Under the pieces are notes generated by a model that saw nothing but the letters and a program-made list of their open reading frames with translations, had not been told where the DNA came from and did not search any database. Below, in pieces: positions 7,983-17,182 of a stretch of DNA of 64,000 bases (position 1 is the stretch's first letter; every line of letters begins with the position of its first letter). The position numbers and the translations under genes are program-made. Source of the stretch: Streptomyces sp. 840.1 (GTDB lineage: Bacteria; Actinomycetota; Actinomycetes; Streptomycetales; Streptomycetaceae); the NCBI RefSeq assembly GCF_003751445.1, contig NZ_RJUU01000001.1, positions 4,283,001-4,347,000 on the forward strand. The letters are read 5' to 3'.

Positions 7983-8585
7983 TCACCAGCGCGGCGGCGG
8001 GGGAGCCGTCAGCTGGTCGGCGAGCCGGGACAGCCGGTCGCGGAAGCGCCGCCGGCCACGCGGCACGGGCACGCTGTTCTCCCCGGCCGCCGCGCTCACC
8101 AGGTGCTGGACCGTGTCCAGGTCCACCTCGTCGCCGCCCGCCACGGACAGCGCCTCATGGGCCAGGCCCCGGACCTCCGGATCACCGTTGTCCAGCGAGA
8201 GCACCGTCGCACCCGCCCGCCGCGCGTCGTGCACCCGCTCCAGCAGGCCCTCGCCCGGCGACCGGGGTACCACCACGAGCAGCGTCTCGCCCCGGCCCGC
8301 CGCCTCGATCCGGCCCAGGCCGACGGCCAGCTGTGCAGGGTCCCCGGGCGCCACCCGGTGCCGGACCAGCGTGGGCGCCAGCTCGGGCAGCCCCGCCCAG
8401 GTGGACTCGTCGAGCAGATGGGCGGCCAGGTGCCACGGCTCGTACTCCTCGGTCCCCACCAGCAGCAGCCCGCCGCCGTGCGGGACGACGGACGAGCGCA
8501 GCGTCCCGGCGAACCGCCGGGTGGCGGCCGGCCACTCCGTCCCGGCGAGCACCTCACGCAGCAGCGCCACACGTACGGCATCCAT
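7983..8585 (-). CDS. Conserved hypothetical protein (alternating alpha/beta, nucleotide- or sugar-binding-like)
   Basis: 200 residues from ATG 8585. Soluble, with alternating strands and helices: GGGLLLVGTEEYEPWHLAAHLL, then ETLLVVVPRSPGEGL, then AGATVLSLDNGDPEV. This pattern is reminiscent of SIS-type or other Rossmann-like folds, but no diagnostic motif is visible. The C terminus is basic (RGRRRFRDR). It is divergent from npdG with about 136 bp between the starts, so the two may share regulation. Function not recognised. Confidence 0.7.
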   Translation of the reverse strand: MDAVRVALLREVLAGTEWPAATRRFAGTLRSSVVPHGGGLLLVGTEEYEPWHLAAHLLDESTWAGLPELAPTLVRHRVAPGDPAQLAVGLGRIEAAGRGETLLVVVPRSPGEGLLERVHDARRAGATVLSLDNGDPEVRGLAHEALSVAGGDEVDLDTVQHLVSAAAGENSVPVPRGRRRFRDRLSRLADQLTAPPPPRW

Positions 8586-8721
8586 GGCCGGGATCCTGCG
8601 GCACATCCCGGGGCCGGCGCGGGGGAACGGCCGCGGACCACCCGAACGGGGCCGGAAACGTGATCCGGATCGCGGTCGGCGGCGGGGCGGCCCTCCGCCG
8701 CCTGGAAGTACTGTCGGGGCC

Positions 8722-9432
8722 ATGACTACGAATGACAGCGGCAGTGCGCCCAAGCCCCCCGCCAAGGACCCCTGGGACCTCCCCGACGTGTCCGGCCTGA
8801 CCGTCGGCGTGCTCGGCGGCACCGGCCCGCAGGGCCGCGGACTGGCCTACCGGTTCGCCCGCGCCGGACAGCAGGTCGTCATCGGCTCCCGCGCGGCCGA
8901 CCGCGCGCAGACCGCCGCCGAGGAGATCGGCCACGGCGTCCGGGGCGCGGACAACGCCGGCTGCGCCCGCGACAGCGACGTCGTGATCGTCGCCGTGCCG
9001 TGGGACGGGCACGCCAAGACCCTGGAGTCGCTGCGCGAGGAGCTCGCCGGGAAGCTCGTCATCGACTGCGTCAACCCGCTCGGCTTCGACAAGAAGGGCG
9101 CCTACGCGCTGAAGCCGCAGGAGGGCAGCGCCGCCGAACAGGCCGCCGCCCTGCTGCCGGACTCCCGGGTCACCGCCGCCTTCCACCACCTCTCGGCGGT
9201 GCTGCTCCAGGACGAGGCGATCGAGGAGATCGACACCGATGTGCTGGTGCTGGGCGAGGCCCGCGCCGACACCGACCTGGTCCAGGCGCTGGCCGGCCGG
9301 ATTCCCGGGATGCGCGGCATTTTCGCGGGACGGTTGCGCAATGCCCACCAGGTCGAGTCGCTGGTCGCCAACCTGATCTCGGTCAACCGCCGCTACAAGG
9401 CACACGCGGGGCTGCGCACCACCGACGTGTGA
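8722..9432 (+). CDS. npdG: NADPH-dependent F420 reductase (F420H2:NADP+ oxidoreductase)
   Basis: 236 residues. Transfers hydride between NADPH and coenzyme F420, supplying F420H2 to actinobacterial reductases. The Rossmann NADP site TVGVLGGTGPQGRGLA (GGTGPQG at 32-38) is followed by VVIGSRAADRA, whose Ser-Arg is the usual 2'-phosphate contact. VIDCVNPLGF and the Ala/Asn-rich C-terminal helices (AHQVESLVANLI) fit the family. An N-terminal extension of about 25 residues before the first strand is typical of streptomycete homologues. Start ATG 8722. Confidence 0.92.
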   Translation: MTTNDSGSAPKPPAKDPWDLPDVSGLTVGVLGGTGPQGRGLAYRFARAGQQVVIGSRAADRAQTAAEEIGHGVRGADNAGCARDSDVVIVAVPWDGHAKTLESLREELAGKLVIDCVNPLGFDKKGAYALKPQEGSAAEQAAALLPDSRVTAAFHHLSAVLLQDEAIEEIDTDVLVLGEARADTDLVQALAGRIPGMRGIFAGRLRNAHQVESLVANLISVNRRYKAHAGLRTTDV

Positions 9433-9527
9433 GCCGCGCCGCCGCGCCCGCACCCCGCTCGGAGCGTTCCGGGGCATGGGGGACACTGGAGGGGACCGCG
9501 CACCACCCCCCGACAGGAGCCCTCCCC

Positions 9528-9704
9528 ATGCCCCGCCTCGCTCTCTACGCCGCAGTCGTCTGCGTTCTCGCCGTCGTGGCTGCCGTGATCTCCTTCGTGC
9601 AGGGCAGCTGGCTCCTCGGGGTCCTCTGGGTGCTGCTGGTCGGCCTCTCGTCCAACATGGCCTGGTACTACCTGCGCCGCCGGCGCGCCACGCAGAGCGC
9701 GTAG
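9528..9704 (+). CDS. Small membrane protein (two helices)
   Basis: 58 residues from ATG 9528, with GACAGGAG 8 nt upstream. Two hydrophobic helices (about 5-23 and 28-45) are joined by a short FVQGSW turn and followed by a basic tail (RRRRAT), so both ends are probably cytoplasmic. It lies 95 bp after npdG in the same direction. No family recognised. Confidence 0.7.
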   Translation: MPRLALYAAVVCVLAVVAAVISFVQGSWLLGVLWVLLVGLSSNMAWYYLRRRRATQSA

Positions 9705-9719
9705 GGCACGGGACAGCCC

Positions 9720-10517
9720 TTAGCCGTTCATCGAGCAGATGTCGTTCGGCGTCTGCCAGAACCGGTAGGCGTCCAGACCGCAGTACGTGTCGAAGTCGCT
9801 GACGCCGAGCGACCGCAGCAGCGCGTCGACCATGTCGAAGAACGCCGCGTTCACCCCCGGAACCCACAGCAGGGCGAAGACCGCGATCAGCCCGAACGGG
9901 GCGAACGGCTCCACCTGGCGGCGCACCGAGTGGGAGAGCCAGGGCTCGATCACCCCGTAGCCGTCCAGGCCCGGCACCGGCACGGAGTTCAGGATCGCCG
10001 CCGTCACCTGGAGCAGCGCCAGGAAGCCCAGCGCGTTGCGGAACGCGGCCGGCACACCGCTCAGCGCGTCCAGCCAGAACGGCGCCGTGCACACGATCGC
10101 GAACAGCACATTGGTCAGCGGGCCCGCCGCCGAGATCAGGCTGTGCCGCCAGCGGCCCCGGATCCGGCCGCGCTCGATGAAGACCGCACCGCCGGGCAGG
10201 CCGATCCCGCCCATGATCACGAACAGCACCGGCAGCACGATGCTCAGCAGGGCGTGCGTGTAGCGAAGGGGATTGAGCGTGAGGTACCCCTTGGCGCCGA
10301 TGGAGATGTCACCGCTGTGCAGCGCGGTTCTGGCGTGGGCGTACTCGTGGAGGCAGAGCGACACGATCCAGGCCGCCGTGACGAAGAGGAACGTGGCGAA
10401 GCCCGGCTGATCCGCGAAGTCCGTCCACACCGCCCATCCGGACACCGCCGCGACGGCGGCGATCCCGAGGAAGACCGGGCTGATCCGCCGGTCCTTGCGC
10501 GCTGTTGCGGTGGTCAT
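9720..10517 (-). CDS. Site-2 protease family (M50) membrane zinc metalloprotease
   Basis: 265 residues with about six helices. The zinc motif is H57-E-Y-A-H61 in the helix WIVSLCLHEYAHARTAL. The third ligand is expected in the later SVPVPGLDGYG segment, equivalent to the family's N-x-x-P-x-x-x-L-D-G. These enzymes cut transmembrane segments. This one is short, with no PDZ or CBS domain, of the minimal type. ATG 10517 follows AGGAGCC. It converges with the small membrane protein, with only 15 bp between. Substrate unknown. Confidence 0.88.
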   Translation of the reverse strand: MTTATARKDRRISPVFLGIAAVAAVSGWAVWTDFADQPGFATFLFVTAAWIVSLCLHEYAHARTALHSGDISIGAKGYLTLNPLRYTHALLSIVLPVLFVIMGGIGLPGGAVFIERGRIRGRWRHSLISAAGPLTNVLFAIVCTAPFWLDALSGVPAAFRNALGFLALLQVTAAILNSVPVPGLDGYGVIEPWLSHSVRRQVEPFAPFGLIAVFALLWVPGVNAAFFDMVDALLRSLGVSDFDTYCGLDAYRFWQTPNDICSMNG

Positions 10518-10718
10518 CGGCGGCTCCTGGTGGCTGCGGGAGAAACGGGCGCGGGCGGGCGGCGAGCCCGACCGTACAGGCGACACGGCCAAAACGTCTG
10601 GCATCCTGCCACTGGTTCCGTAAAGGGTGGGGGCATGACAGGCAGCACGGCGGGCGGCCCGCACGTACACGACCGGTCCGTGGTCTCGCTTCCGGCCCCG
10701 GTCACGGACAATGGGCGG

Positions 10719-13700
10719 GTGCGCTACAGCATCCTCGGGACCACCCAGGCACACCGCGACGACGGCACGGCCGTCGCCGTCGGCGGGGCGCGGCTGCGCG
10801 CCCTGCTCACCGTCCTCGCGCTGCGGGCCGGCCGCACGGTGCCCGCCGCCGTACTCGTCGACGAGGTGTGGGGCGGGGACCCGCCCGCCGACGCGCCGGG
10901 CGCCCTGCAGGCGCTCGTGGGCCGGCTCCGGCGGGCGCTCGGGCACGCGGCGGTCGCCTCGGCGGAGAACGGCTACCGGCTGGCCGCCGAACCGGACACC
11001 GTCGACCTGTACCGCTTCGAGCGCCTCGCGGGGGAGGGGGCACGGGCCCTGGAGGAGGGTGACCCGGCCAAGGCCGCGAGCGTCCTCGACGACGCGCTGG
11101 GCCTGTGGCGCGGCCAGGTGCTCGCCGATCTGCCCGACCGCCACGCCGAGGCGGCCCGCTGGACCGCCCGCCGGCTCGACGCCCGCCGCACCCGGCTCAC
11201 CGCCTCGCTCGCCCTCGGCCGGGCCGAGCGGGTGCTGCCGGAACTGGCCGCGCTCTGCGGCGAGCACCCCCTCGACGAACCGCTCCAGGCGCTGCGGCTG
11301 CGCGCCCTGCGCGACGCCGGACGCACCGCCCAGGCGCTGGCCGCGTACGAGGAGGTGCGCACCGTGCTCGCCGACCGGCTCGGCACCGATCCCGGCGCCG
11401 AACTGAGGTCCCTGCACGCGGAGTTGCTCCGTGGGGAGCCGGAGCCGCCGCTCATACCCGCGGCTCCGGCCGGCCGCGCCGCAGCCTCCGGCCGCCGCGT
11501 TCCCGCCGCCCCGCCCGGCAACCTCCGGGCCAGGCTCACCAGCTTCGTCGGCCGGCAGAGCGATATCGAGACCCTGCGCGGCGACCTCTCCCGTGCCCGT
11601 CTGGTCACCCTGCTCGGCCCCGGCGGCGCGGGCAAGACCCGGCTCTCGCAGGAGGCCGCCGAATCCGTCGGTCCCGCCGCCTGGCCGGACGGGGTCTGGC
11701 TGGCGGAGCTGGCACCGGTCGAGGATCCCGAGTCGGTGCCGGAGGCCGTCCTCACCGCGCTCGGGGGCCGCGAGACCGTGCTGCGCGGTGCGGGCGCCGA
11801 GGAGCTCCGGGCCGTCGAGCGGGGCGGCGGGGGCGAGCCGCTGGTCCGGCTCACCGAACACCTCTCCGGGCGCCGCATGCTGCTGCTCCTGGACAACTGC
11901 GAGCACGTCATCGAGGCCGCGGCCGCCCTCGCCGACCACCTGCTGGCCCGCTGCCCCGAGCTCACCGTGCTCGCGACCAGCCGTGAACCCCTCGGTGTGC
12001 CGGGCGAGTTCGTCCGGCCCGTCGACCCGCTGCCCGAGCCGATGGCGCTGCGTCTGTTCGCGGACCGGGGCGCCGCCGCGCTGTCCGGGTTCCGGGTCGA
12101 CGCGGACGAGCGGACGGCGGCGGCCACCGCCGAGATCTGCCGCCGCCTCGACGGGCTGCCGCTCGCCATCGAGCTGGCCGCCGCCCGGCTCCGGATGCTC
12201 ACCCCGCGTCAGATCGCCGACCGGCTGGACGACCGCTTCCGCCTGCTGACCGGCGGCAGCCGGACCGTACTGCCGCGCCAGCAGACCCTGCGGGCCGTCG
12301 TCGACTGGTCCTGGGACCTGCTGGAAGAGGACGAACGCACCGCCCTGCGGCGGCTGTCGGTCTTCTCCGGCGGCTGGACCCTGGCTGCCGCCGAGGCGGT
12401 CTGCGCGGACCGGCCGGGCGACGCACAGGACGTCGCCGCCCTGCTCGGCTCGCTCGTCGACAAATCGCTCGTCGTCGCCGCGCCCGCCGCGGACGGCCGG
12501 ATGCGCTACCGCCTCCTGGAGACCGTCGGCGAGTACGCGGCCGAACGGCTCGACGAGGCGGCGGAGCGTGCGTCCGTCGAACGCCGGCACCTGGTGTTCT
12601 TCCGGGAGCTGGCCCGTACCGCCGACCCCGGGCTCCGGGGCGCCGGACAGCAGGCCGCGATCGAGCAGTTCCAGAGCGAGTACGAGAACCTCCGCTCCGC
12701 CCTGCGGCACGCCGTCGCCGCACGGGACGAGCAGGAGGCGCTCTGCATGGTGCTCTCGCTCTCCTGGTACTGGCACATACGCGATCTGAGCACCGACGCC
12801 CTGCAGTGGTCCGGGGCCGCCGCGTCCCTCGGCCCCGACCCGTTCGCCCCTCCCGGCAGCCCCGCGCCCTCCCTCCACGAACGCTGCATCGACGCACCGC
12901 CACCGATGAGCCCCGAGCTGCTCCAGGAGGCACGGCGGCAGGTGGCGCTGGTCCAGCTGGTCAGCGTGGACGACGGGCTGGACGAGTGGACGAACGCCGA
13001 CGGCCTGGCGCAGCTGCGCGTCATCGCGAGCACCTACCGGGCGGGCCAGCCGCAGACCTGCCGCTTCCCGGCATCGCTCTGGTTCTTCGCGGTGCTGGTC
13101 ACCGGCGACATGGCCGCGCTGCGCGAGATGCTGGAGGAGACGGTCGCGGCCGCACGGCGACTCGGCTACGAGTGGGAGCTGGCCTCGGCGCTCCAGATGC
13201 GCGCCAACGTGCTGGCCAACCGGCTCGACTGGGCGGGCGAGGCCCGTGCCGACGCCGACGAGAGCCTGGAGATCTTCATCCGTCTCGGCGACGACTGGGG
13301 CGTGGCCGAGGCCCTCTCCTCGCGGGGCGAGGCCGACGAGAAGCGGGGCGATTTCGACCAGGCGGCCGAGGACTACCTGGCCGCGATCGGCTACGCGGAG
13401 AAGATCGGCGCCCGCGCCCAGGTCTCGGTGCTCCGCACCCGGTACGCCTCCGTCCTGACGGAGCTGGGCCGGGGCGCCGAGGGTGAGACCATCCTGCGCG
13501 GGGTGCTCCTGGAGACGTGGCACGTGGGGCACGGGGCCAAGTCCTTCGCCCGGCTCTTCCTGGCGATGTGGCTGGGCCGCTCCGGCCGGACCGTCGAGGC
13601 CCGCGCGCACCTCACCGCCCTGCGCGAGGAGTTCCGGGCGGATACGCAGGCGGTCTTCGACGCGTTCGTGGTGGGCGGTATGGCCTGGCTGGACAACATC

Positions 13701-14060
13701 GAGGGGCTGTACGCGGACGCCCTCGACCGGAGCCGGCATGCGCTGTCGCGGTCCGGCGACCCGCTGTCGCAGATGATGGCGCCGCACATGGCCGTCATCC
13801 ACCTCGTCAGCGCCGCGCGGGCGCTGGGCGGCCTCGGCGGGGAGCGCCGGGGAGCCCTGGCGGCCCGGCTGCTGGCCACCTGCCGGGAGCTGCTGCCGAG
13901 CGGGCACATGCCGACGTCCATGGAGCGGGAGAACTACGACGCGGCCGAGGAGCTGGTCCGGGCCGCCCTCGGGGACGCCGGCTACGAGGCCGGGTACGAC
14001 GAGGGCGGCGGCCTCTCCCTTGAGGAGGCCACCGCCCTCGTCGAGGCGTACCGGGACTGA
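10719..14060 (+). CDS. AfsR/SARP-type transcriptional regulator (BTAD + NB-ARC ATPase + TPR)
   Basis: 1113 residues if started at GTG 10719, where the conserved opening RYSILGTTQA begins; ATG 10635 is in frame, has a stronger GGTGGGGG and would add 28 residues. An OmpR-type winged helix occupies about 1-95 (VPAAVLVDEVWGG, then ALQALVGRLRRALG), and a BTAD helical repeat domain about 97-240. A P-loop STAND ATPase has Walker A GPGGAGKTR at about 299-307, LLLLDNCEHV as Walker B and the LPLAIELAAARL GxP-like region. A long TPR-like C-terminal half follows. Such proteins activate secondary-metabolite or exporter genes. It converges on the drrAB pair with 18 bp between; its target is unknown. Confidence 0.9.
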   Translation: MRYSILGTTQAHRDDGTAVAVGGARLRALLTVLALRAGRTVPAAVLVDEVWGGDPPADAPGALQALVGRLRRALGHAAVASAENGYRLAAEPDTVDLYRFERLAGEGARALEEGDPAKAASVLDDALGLWRGQVLADLPDRHAEAARWTARRLDARRTRLTASLALGRAERVLPELAALCGEHPLDEPLQALRLRALRDAGRTAQALAAYEEVRTVLADRLGTDPGAELRSLHAELLRGEPEPPLIPAAPAGRAAASGRRVPAAPPGNLRARLTSFVGRQSDIETLRGDLSRARLVTLLGPGGAGKTRLSQEAAESVGPAAWPDGVWLAELAPVEDPESVPEAVLTALGGRETVLRGAGAEELRAVERGGGGEPLVRLTEHLSGRRMLLLLDNCEHVIEAAAALADHLLARCPELTVLATSREPLGVPGEFVRPVDPLPEPMALRLFADRGAAALSGFRVDADERTAAATAEICRRLDGLPLAIELAAARLRMLTPRQIADRLDDRFRLLTGGSRTVLPRQQTLRAVVDWSWDLLEEDERTALRRLSVFSGGWTLAAAEAVCADRPGDAQDVAALLGSLVDKSLVVAAPAADGRMRYRLLETVGEYAAERLDEAAERASVERRHLVFFRELARTADPGLRGAGQQAAIEQFQSEYENLRSALRHAVAARDEQEALCMVLSLSWYWHIRDLSTDALQWSGAAASLGPDPFAPPGSPAPSLHERCIDAPPPMSPELLQEARRQVALVQLVSVDDGLDEWTNADGLAQLRVIASTYRAGQPQTCRFPASLWFFAVLVTGDMAALREMLEETVAAARRLGYEWELASALQMRANVLANRLDWAGEARADADESLEIFIRLGDDWGVAEALSSRGEADEKRGDFDQAAEDYLAAIGYAEKIGARAQVSVLRTRYASVLTELGRGAEGETILRGVLLETWHVGHGAKSFARLFLAMWLGRSGRTVEARAHLTALREEFRADTQAVFDAFVVGGMAWLDNIEGLYADALDRSRHALSRSGDPLSQMMAPHMAVIHLVSAARALGGLGGERRGALAARLLATCRELLPSGHMPTSMERENYDAAEELVRAALGDAGYEAGYDEGGGLSLEEATALVEAYRD

Positions 14061-14078
14061 GCGCCGGCCGCCCTGCCG

Positions 14079-14936
14079 TCAGGACTTCTTGCGGAACTTG
14101 GAGACCGCGATCGGGGCCATCACCGCGGTGATGACCACGGTCCAGCCGAGCGTCAGCCAGACCGAGTGGCCGACCGGGGTGCCCATCATCAGGGCGCGGG
14201 CCGAGTCGGCCAGGTTGGACAGCGGGTTGTAGTCGGTGAACGACTGGAGCCAGCCGGGCATCGTCGTGGGCGGGGCGAAGATGGAGGAGCCGAACTGGAG
14301 CGGCATCATGACGAGCATCCCCATTCCCTGGACGGCCTGGGTCGTCTTCAGGCTCAGTCCGAGCAGGATGAAGATCCACATGATGGCGGCGCCGAACGCG
14401 GCCGCCAGTCCGATCGCGCCGATCAGTCCGAGCACCGAGCCGTGCAGCTGCATGCCGAGCGCGAAGCCCATGCCCAGCAGGATCAGCGTGGCGACCATCA
14501 TCCGGCCGAGTTCGACCACGATCTTGGCGATGAGCACCGAGGAACGGGCGATCGGCATCGTGCGGAACCGGTCCATGACCCCCTTGCGGAAGTCGTCGTT
14601 GACACCGGAGCCGACGGCCATGGCGATGTTCATGCCCATCATCGCCATCAGACCGGGGATCAGGTAGTTCAGGTACTCCTGCCGGCCGCCGCCCATGCTG
14701 CTGCCGACGGAACCGCCGAAGACGTACACGAACAGCAGGACGAAGATCACCGGCATCAGGAGCGCGTCGAACATCGACTCCGGATCCTTCTTGATCTGGA
14801 GCAGGTTGCGCCGCACCAGCGCCCCGATGTGCCGCAGGTTGTTCCGCAGGCCTATGCCGCCCTCGTCGTGGACAGCGGTGGCCGGAGCGGCGGGTGTCGT
14901 GCCGGTGGGGGCGGGCGTCAGAGTCGTCGTGCTCAT
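14079..14936 (-). CDS. ABC-2 type transporter permease (DrrB-like)
   Basis: 285 residues with six hydrophobic segments. It has the ABC-2 membrane-domain hallmark D-P-E-S-M-F near the N terminus and the PLQFGSSIFAPPTTMPGWLQ stretch before the last helix, typical of daunorubicin-resistance DrrB-type permeases. A disordered Thr/Pro/Ala-rich tail of about 25 residues precedes the first helix. Its ATG overlaps the stop of the upstream ATPase gene (ATGA), implying translational coupling. Likely drug or lipid exporter; substrate not predictable. Confidence 0.9.
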   Translation of the reverse strand: MSTTTLTPAPTGTTPAAPATAVHDEGGIGLRNNLRHIGALVRRNLLQIKKDPESMFDALLMPVIFVLLFVYVFGGSVGSSMGGGRQEYLNYLIPGLMAMMGMNIAMAVGSGVNDDFRKGVMDRFRTMPIARSSVLIAKIVVELGRMMVATLILLGMGFALGMQLHGSVLGLIGAIGLAAAFGAAIMWIFILLGLSLKTTQAVQGMGMLVMMPLQFGSSIFAPPTTMPGWLQSFTDYNPLSNLADSARALMMGTPVGHSVWLTLGWTVVITAVMAPIAVSKFRKKS

Positions 14937-15943
14937 GCCGCGACCTCCTGGGGAGTCGTGTCGGTGACGGAGGCCTTGCCGCCGGTGATGGCGAGGAACA
15001 CCTCGTCCAGGCTGGGCAGCGCGGTGGCGACGTGCGCCAGCGAGAAGCCCCGGGTGCCGAGCAGGCCGATGACGGCGGTGAGCTGCTCGTCGCTGAGGAT
15101 CGGTACGTACAGCAGTCCCTCGTCCGGGACCGCCTGCGCGCCCGCGACCCCGTCGAGACCGGCCTCGCGCAGGGCCTGTGCCATCGCCGCCAGTTCGGCG
15201 GGGTCGGAGGGGCGGATCTGCAGGGTGCGGCCGCCGACCTTGGCCTTCAGCTCGTCGACACCGCCGCGGGCGATGATCCTGCCCTTGTCGATGACGGTGA
15301 GCTCGCTGGCGAGCTGCTCGGCCTCTTCCATGTACTGGGTGGTGAGCAGCACGGTCGCCCCCTCCGCGACCATCCGCTGCACCTCGTCCCAGACCTCGTT
15401 ACGGGTGCGGGGGTCGAGCCCCGTCGTCGGCTCGTCCAGGTACAGCACGGCCGGGCTGCCGATCATGGAGGCGGCCAGGTCCAGCCGGCGGCGCATTCCG
15501 CCGGAGTAGTCCATCGCGGCCTTCTTCGCCGCGTCGGTGAGCGAGAAGCGCTCCAGCAGCTCGTCGGCGCGGGAGCGGGCCTTCTTGCGCGGCAGGTCGA
15601 GCAGCCGCCCGATCATGTAGAGGTTCTCCCAGCCGGAGAGCTTCTCGTCGACCGAGGCGTACTGCCCGGTCAGTCCGATGGTGCGGCGCAGCGCGCGGGG
15701 CTGCTTCACCACGTCGTGGCCCGCCACCACCGCGTGTCCGGCGTCGGGAAGGATGAGGGTGGACAGGACTCGCACGAGGGTGGTCTTGCCGGCTCCGTTG
15801 GGGCCGAGTACTCCGAGGACGGTGCCCTCGCGCACATCGAGGTCCACGCCGTCCAGAGCTTTGGTCGAGCCGTAGTGCTTGACCAGTCCCCGTACCTCGA
15901 CGGCGTTCCCGCCGTTCCTGGGGTTCTTGTCGATTCGCGTCAT
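14933..15943 (-). CDS. ABC transporter ATP-binding protein (DrrA-like)
   Basis: 336 residues from ATG 15943. Walker A GPNGAGKTT is at 47-55, signature YSGGM at 146-150 and Walker B VLYLDE at 166-171, followed by the LDP D-loop. A DUF4162-like C-terminal domain follows, as in DrrA. The chosen start avoids about 70 codons of low-complexity upstream frame that runs through the panB stop and a hairpin. It forms an exporter with the overlapping permease gene. The leader contains several CGACA/CCGCCGA iterations and a 14-bp inverted repeat. Confidence 0.92.
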   Translation of the reverse strand: MTRIDKNPRNGGNAVEVRGLVKHYGSTKALDGVDLDVREGTVLGVLGPNGAGKTTLVRVLSTLILPDAGHAVVAGHDVVKQPRALRRTIGLTGQYASVDEKLSGWENLYMIGRLLDLPRKKARSRADELLERFSLTDAAKKAAMDYSGGMRRRLDLAASMIGSPAVLYLDEPTTGLDPRTRNEVWDEVQRMVAEGATVLLTTQYMEEAEQLASELTVIDKGRIIARGGVDELKAKVGGRTLQIRPSDPAELAAMAQALREAGLDGVAGAQAVPDEGLLYVPILSDEQLTAVIGLLGTRGFSLAHVATALPSLDEVFLAITGGKASVTDTTPQEVAA

Positions 15944-16000
15944 GTCCACTATCAGAGCAGCCGCCACCGACAACCCGCCGACAGGCCGCCGACAGCAGTG

Positions 16001-16037
16001 CGACAGCCCGCCGATGGGGGAAGTCGGCGGGCTGTCG
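16001..16037 (-). terminator. Terminator downstream of panB / leader hairpin of drrA operon
   Basis: Perfect 14-bp inverted repeat CGACAGCCCGCCGA / TCGGCGGGCTGTCG with a 9-nt loop, 40 bp after the panB stop. Three more partial copies of CGACA-x-CCGCCGA lie at 15967-15995, so the region could also carry a direct-repeat operator for the exporter genes. Confidence 0.65.
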
Positions 16038-16076
16038 GTGGTGCCGGCGGTGGTCGTCCGGCCGGGACGGGCCCGG

Positions 16077-16964
16077 TCAGTGGAAGGTGTGCTCCGGCGC
16101 CGGGAAGGTGCCGCCCACGACCTCGTCCGCGTACGCCTTGGCGGCGTCACCGAGGATCTGGCGCAGGTCGGCGTACTGCTTGGTGAAGCGCGGCACCTTG
16201 CCGCCGGTCAGCCCGACCATGTCGGTGTAGACCAGCACCTGGGCGTCGGTGTCCGGACCGGCGCCGATGCCGACGGTCGGGATGTGCAGGGTGCGGGTGA
16301 CCTCGGCGGCCAGTTCGGCCGGTACGAGCTCCAGGACGACGGCGAACGCGCCCGCGTCCTGCACGGCCTTGGCGTCGCGCAGCATCTGCTGGGCGGCCTC
16401 CTCGCCGCGGCCCTGCACCCGGTAGCCCATCGCGTTGACGGACTGCGGGGTCAGGCCGATGTGGGCCATGACCGGGATGCCGGCGTCGACCAGGAGCTTG
16501 ATCTGCTCGTGGCTGCGCTCGCCGCCCTCCAGCTTGACCGCGCCGACCCCGGACTCCTTGACCAGCCGGGTGGCGTTGCGAAGGGCCTGGACAGGGCCCT
16601 CCTGGTAGGCCCCGAAGGGCAGGTCGGCGACGACGAGGGCGCGCTTGGTGCCCCGTACGACGGCGGCGGAGAGGATGGCGATCTCGTCCATCGTGACGGG
16701 CACGGTGGTCTCGTAGCCGAGGTGACAGTTGCCCATCGAGTCACCGACGAGCATGACCGGGATGCCGGCCTCGTCGAAGACGGACGCGGTCATCGCGTCG
16801 TAGGCGGTGAGCATGGGCCACTTCTCGCCGCGCTCCGTGGCGGCGGCGATGTCGTGGACGGTGATGCGGCGGTTGCTCTTTCCTCCGTACAGCGCCTTGC
16901 TGCTGTCGGCGGGAGCACCCGCGGGGGGTGTGGCGGACTGGTTGTGCGCAGCCTGAAGCGACAT
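16077..16964 (-). CDS. panB: 3-methyl-2-oxobutanoate hydroxymethyltransferase
   Basis: 295 residues. First step of pantothenate synthesis: transfers a hydroxymethyl group from 5,10-methylene-THF to ketoisovalerate, giving ketopantoate. Visible family features are the metal-binding [14 protein letters not shown] loop, [25 protein letters not shown] and the catalytic region [12 protein letters not shown] 16964 is preferred over an in-frame ATG at 16985 because AAGGAG lies 9 nt before it. An N-terminal Ala/Ser/Pro-rich tail of about 25 residues precedes the barrel, usual in actinomycetes. Single gene with a hairpin after it. Confidence 0.95.
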   Translation of the reverse strand: MSLQAAHNQSATPPAGAPADSSKALYGGKSNRRITVHDIAAATERGEKWPMLTAYDAMTASVFDEAGIPVMLVGDSMGNCHLGYETTVPVTMDEIAILSAAVVRGTKRALVVADLPFGAYQEGPVQALRNATRLVKESGVGAVKLEGGERSHEQIKLLVDAGIPVMAHIGLTPQSVNAMGYRVQGRGEEAAQQMLRDAKAVQDAGAFAVVLELVPAELAAEVTRTLHIPTVGIGAGPDTDAQVLVYTDMVGLTGGKVPRFTKQYADLRQILGDAAKAYADEVVGGTFPAPEHTFH

Positions 16965-17139
16965 TGCCAACGGCTCCTTCGTCATCTCGAGGCGCCCTGA
17001 CGGCGTCCCCGGATCCCTTCCATGGTGGCATCCCGGAGCCCGTCACGGGAAGTGGGCCCGCACACGTCCCCCGGACGGCGGCAGTACGAGGGCGGCGGGG
17101 CGCCGGATATCGCCCGGTCCCGCCGGTAAAGACTCTCCA

Positions 17140-17158
17140 ATACGAGACGGTCTCGTAT
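17140..17158. promoter_or_regulatory. Perfect TetR-type operator in MFS exporter promoter
   Basis: ATACGAGA-CGG-TCTCGTAT is a perfect 8-bp inverted repeat with a 3-bp spacer, 25-43 bp upstream of the exporter start and AT-rich for this genome. A TetR repressor gene lies directly downstream of the exporter, so local repression relieved by a substrate drug is the natural inference. Confidence 0.75.
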
Positions 17159-17182
17159 CGAAATGAGGTTAGGCTCTCGTCC

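Noticed and set aside
17163..17181. Possible third iron box (TGAGGTTAGGCTCTCGTCC) before the DHA2 exporter
   Set aside because: Only the left half and centre match the DtxR-type dyad; the right half is lost, so it is more likely the -10 region.
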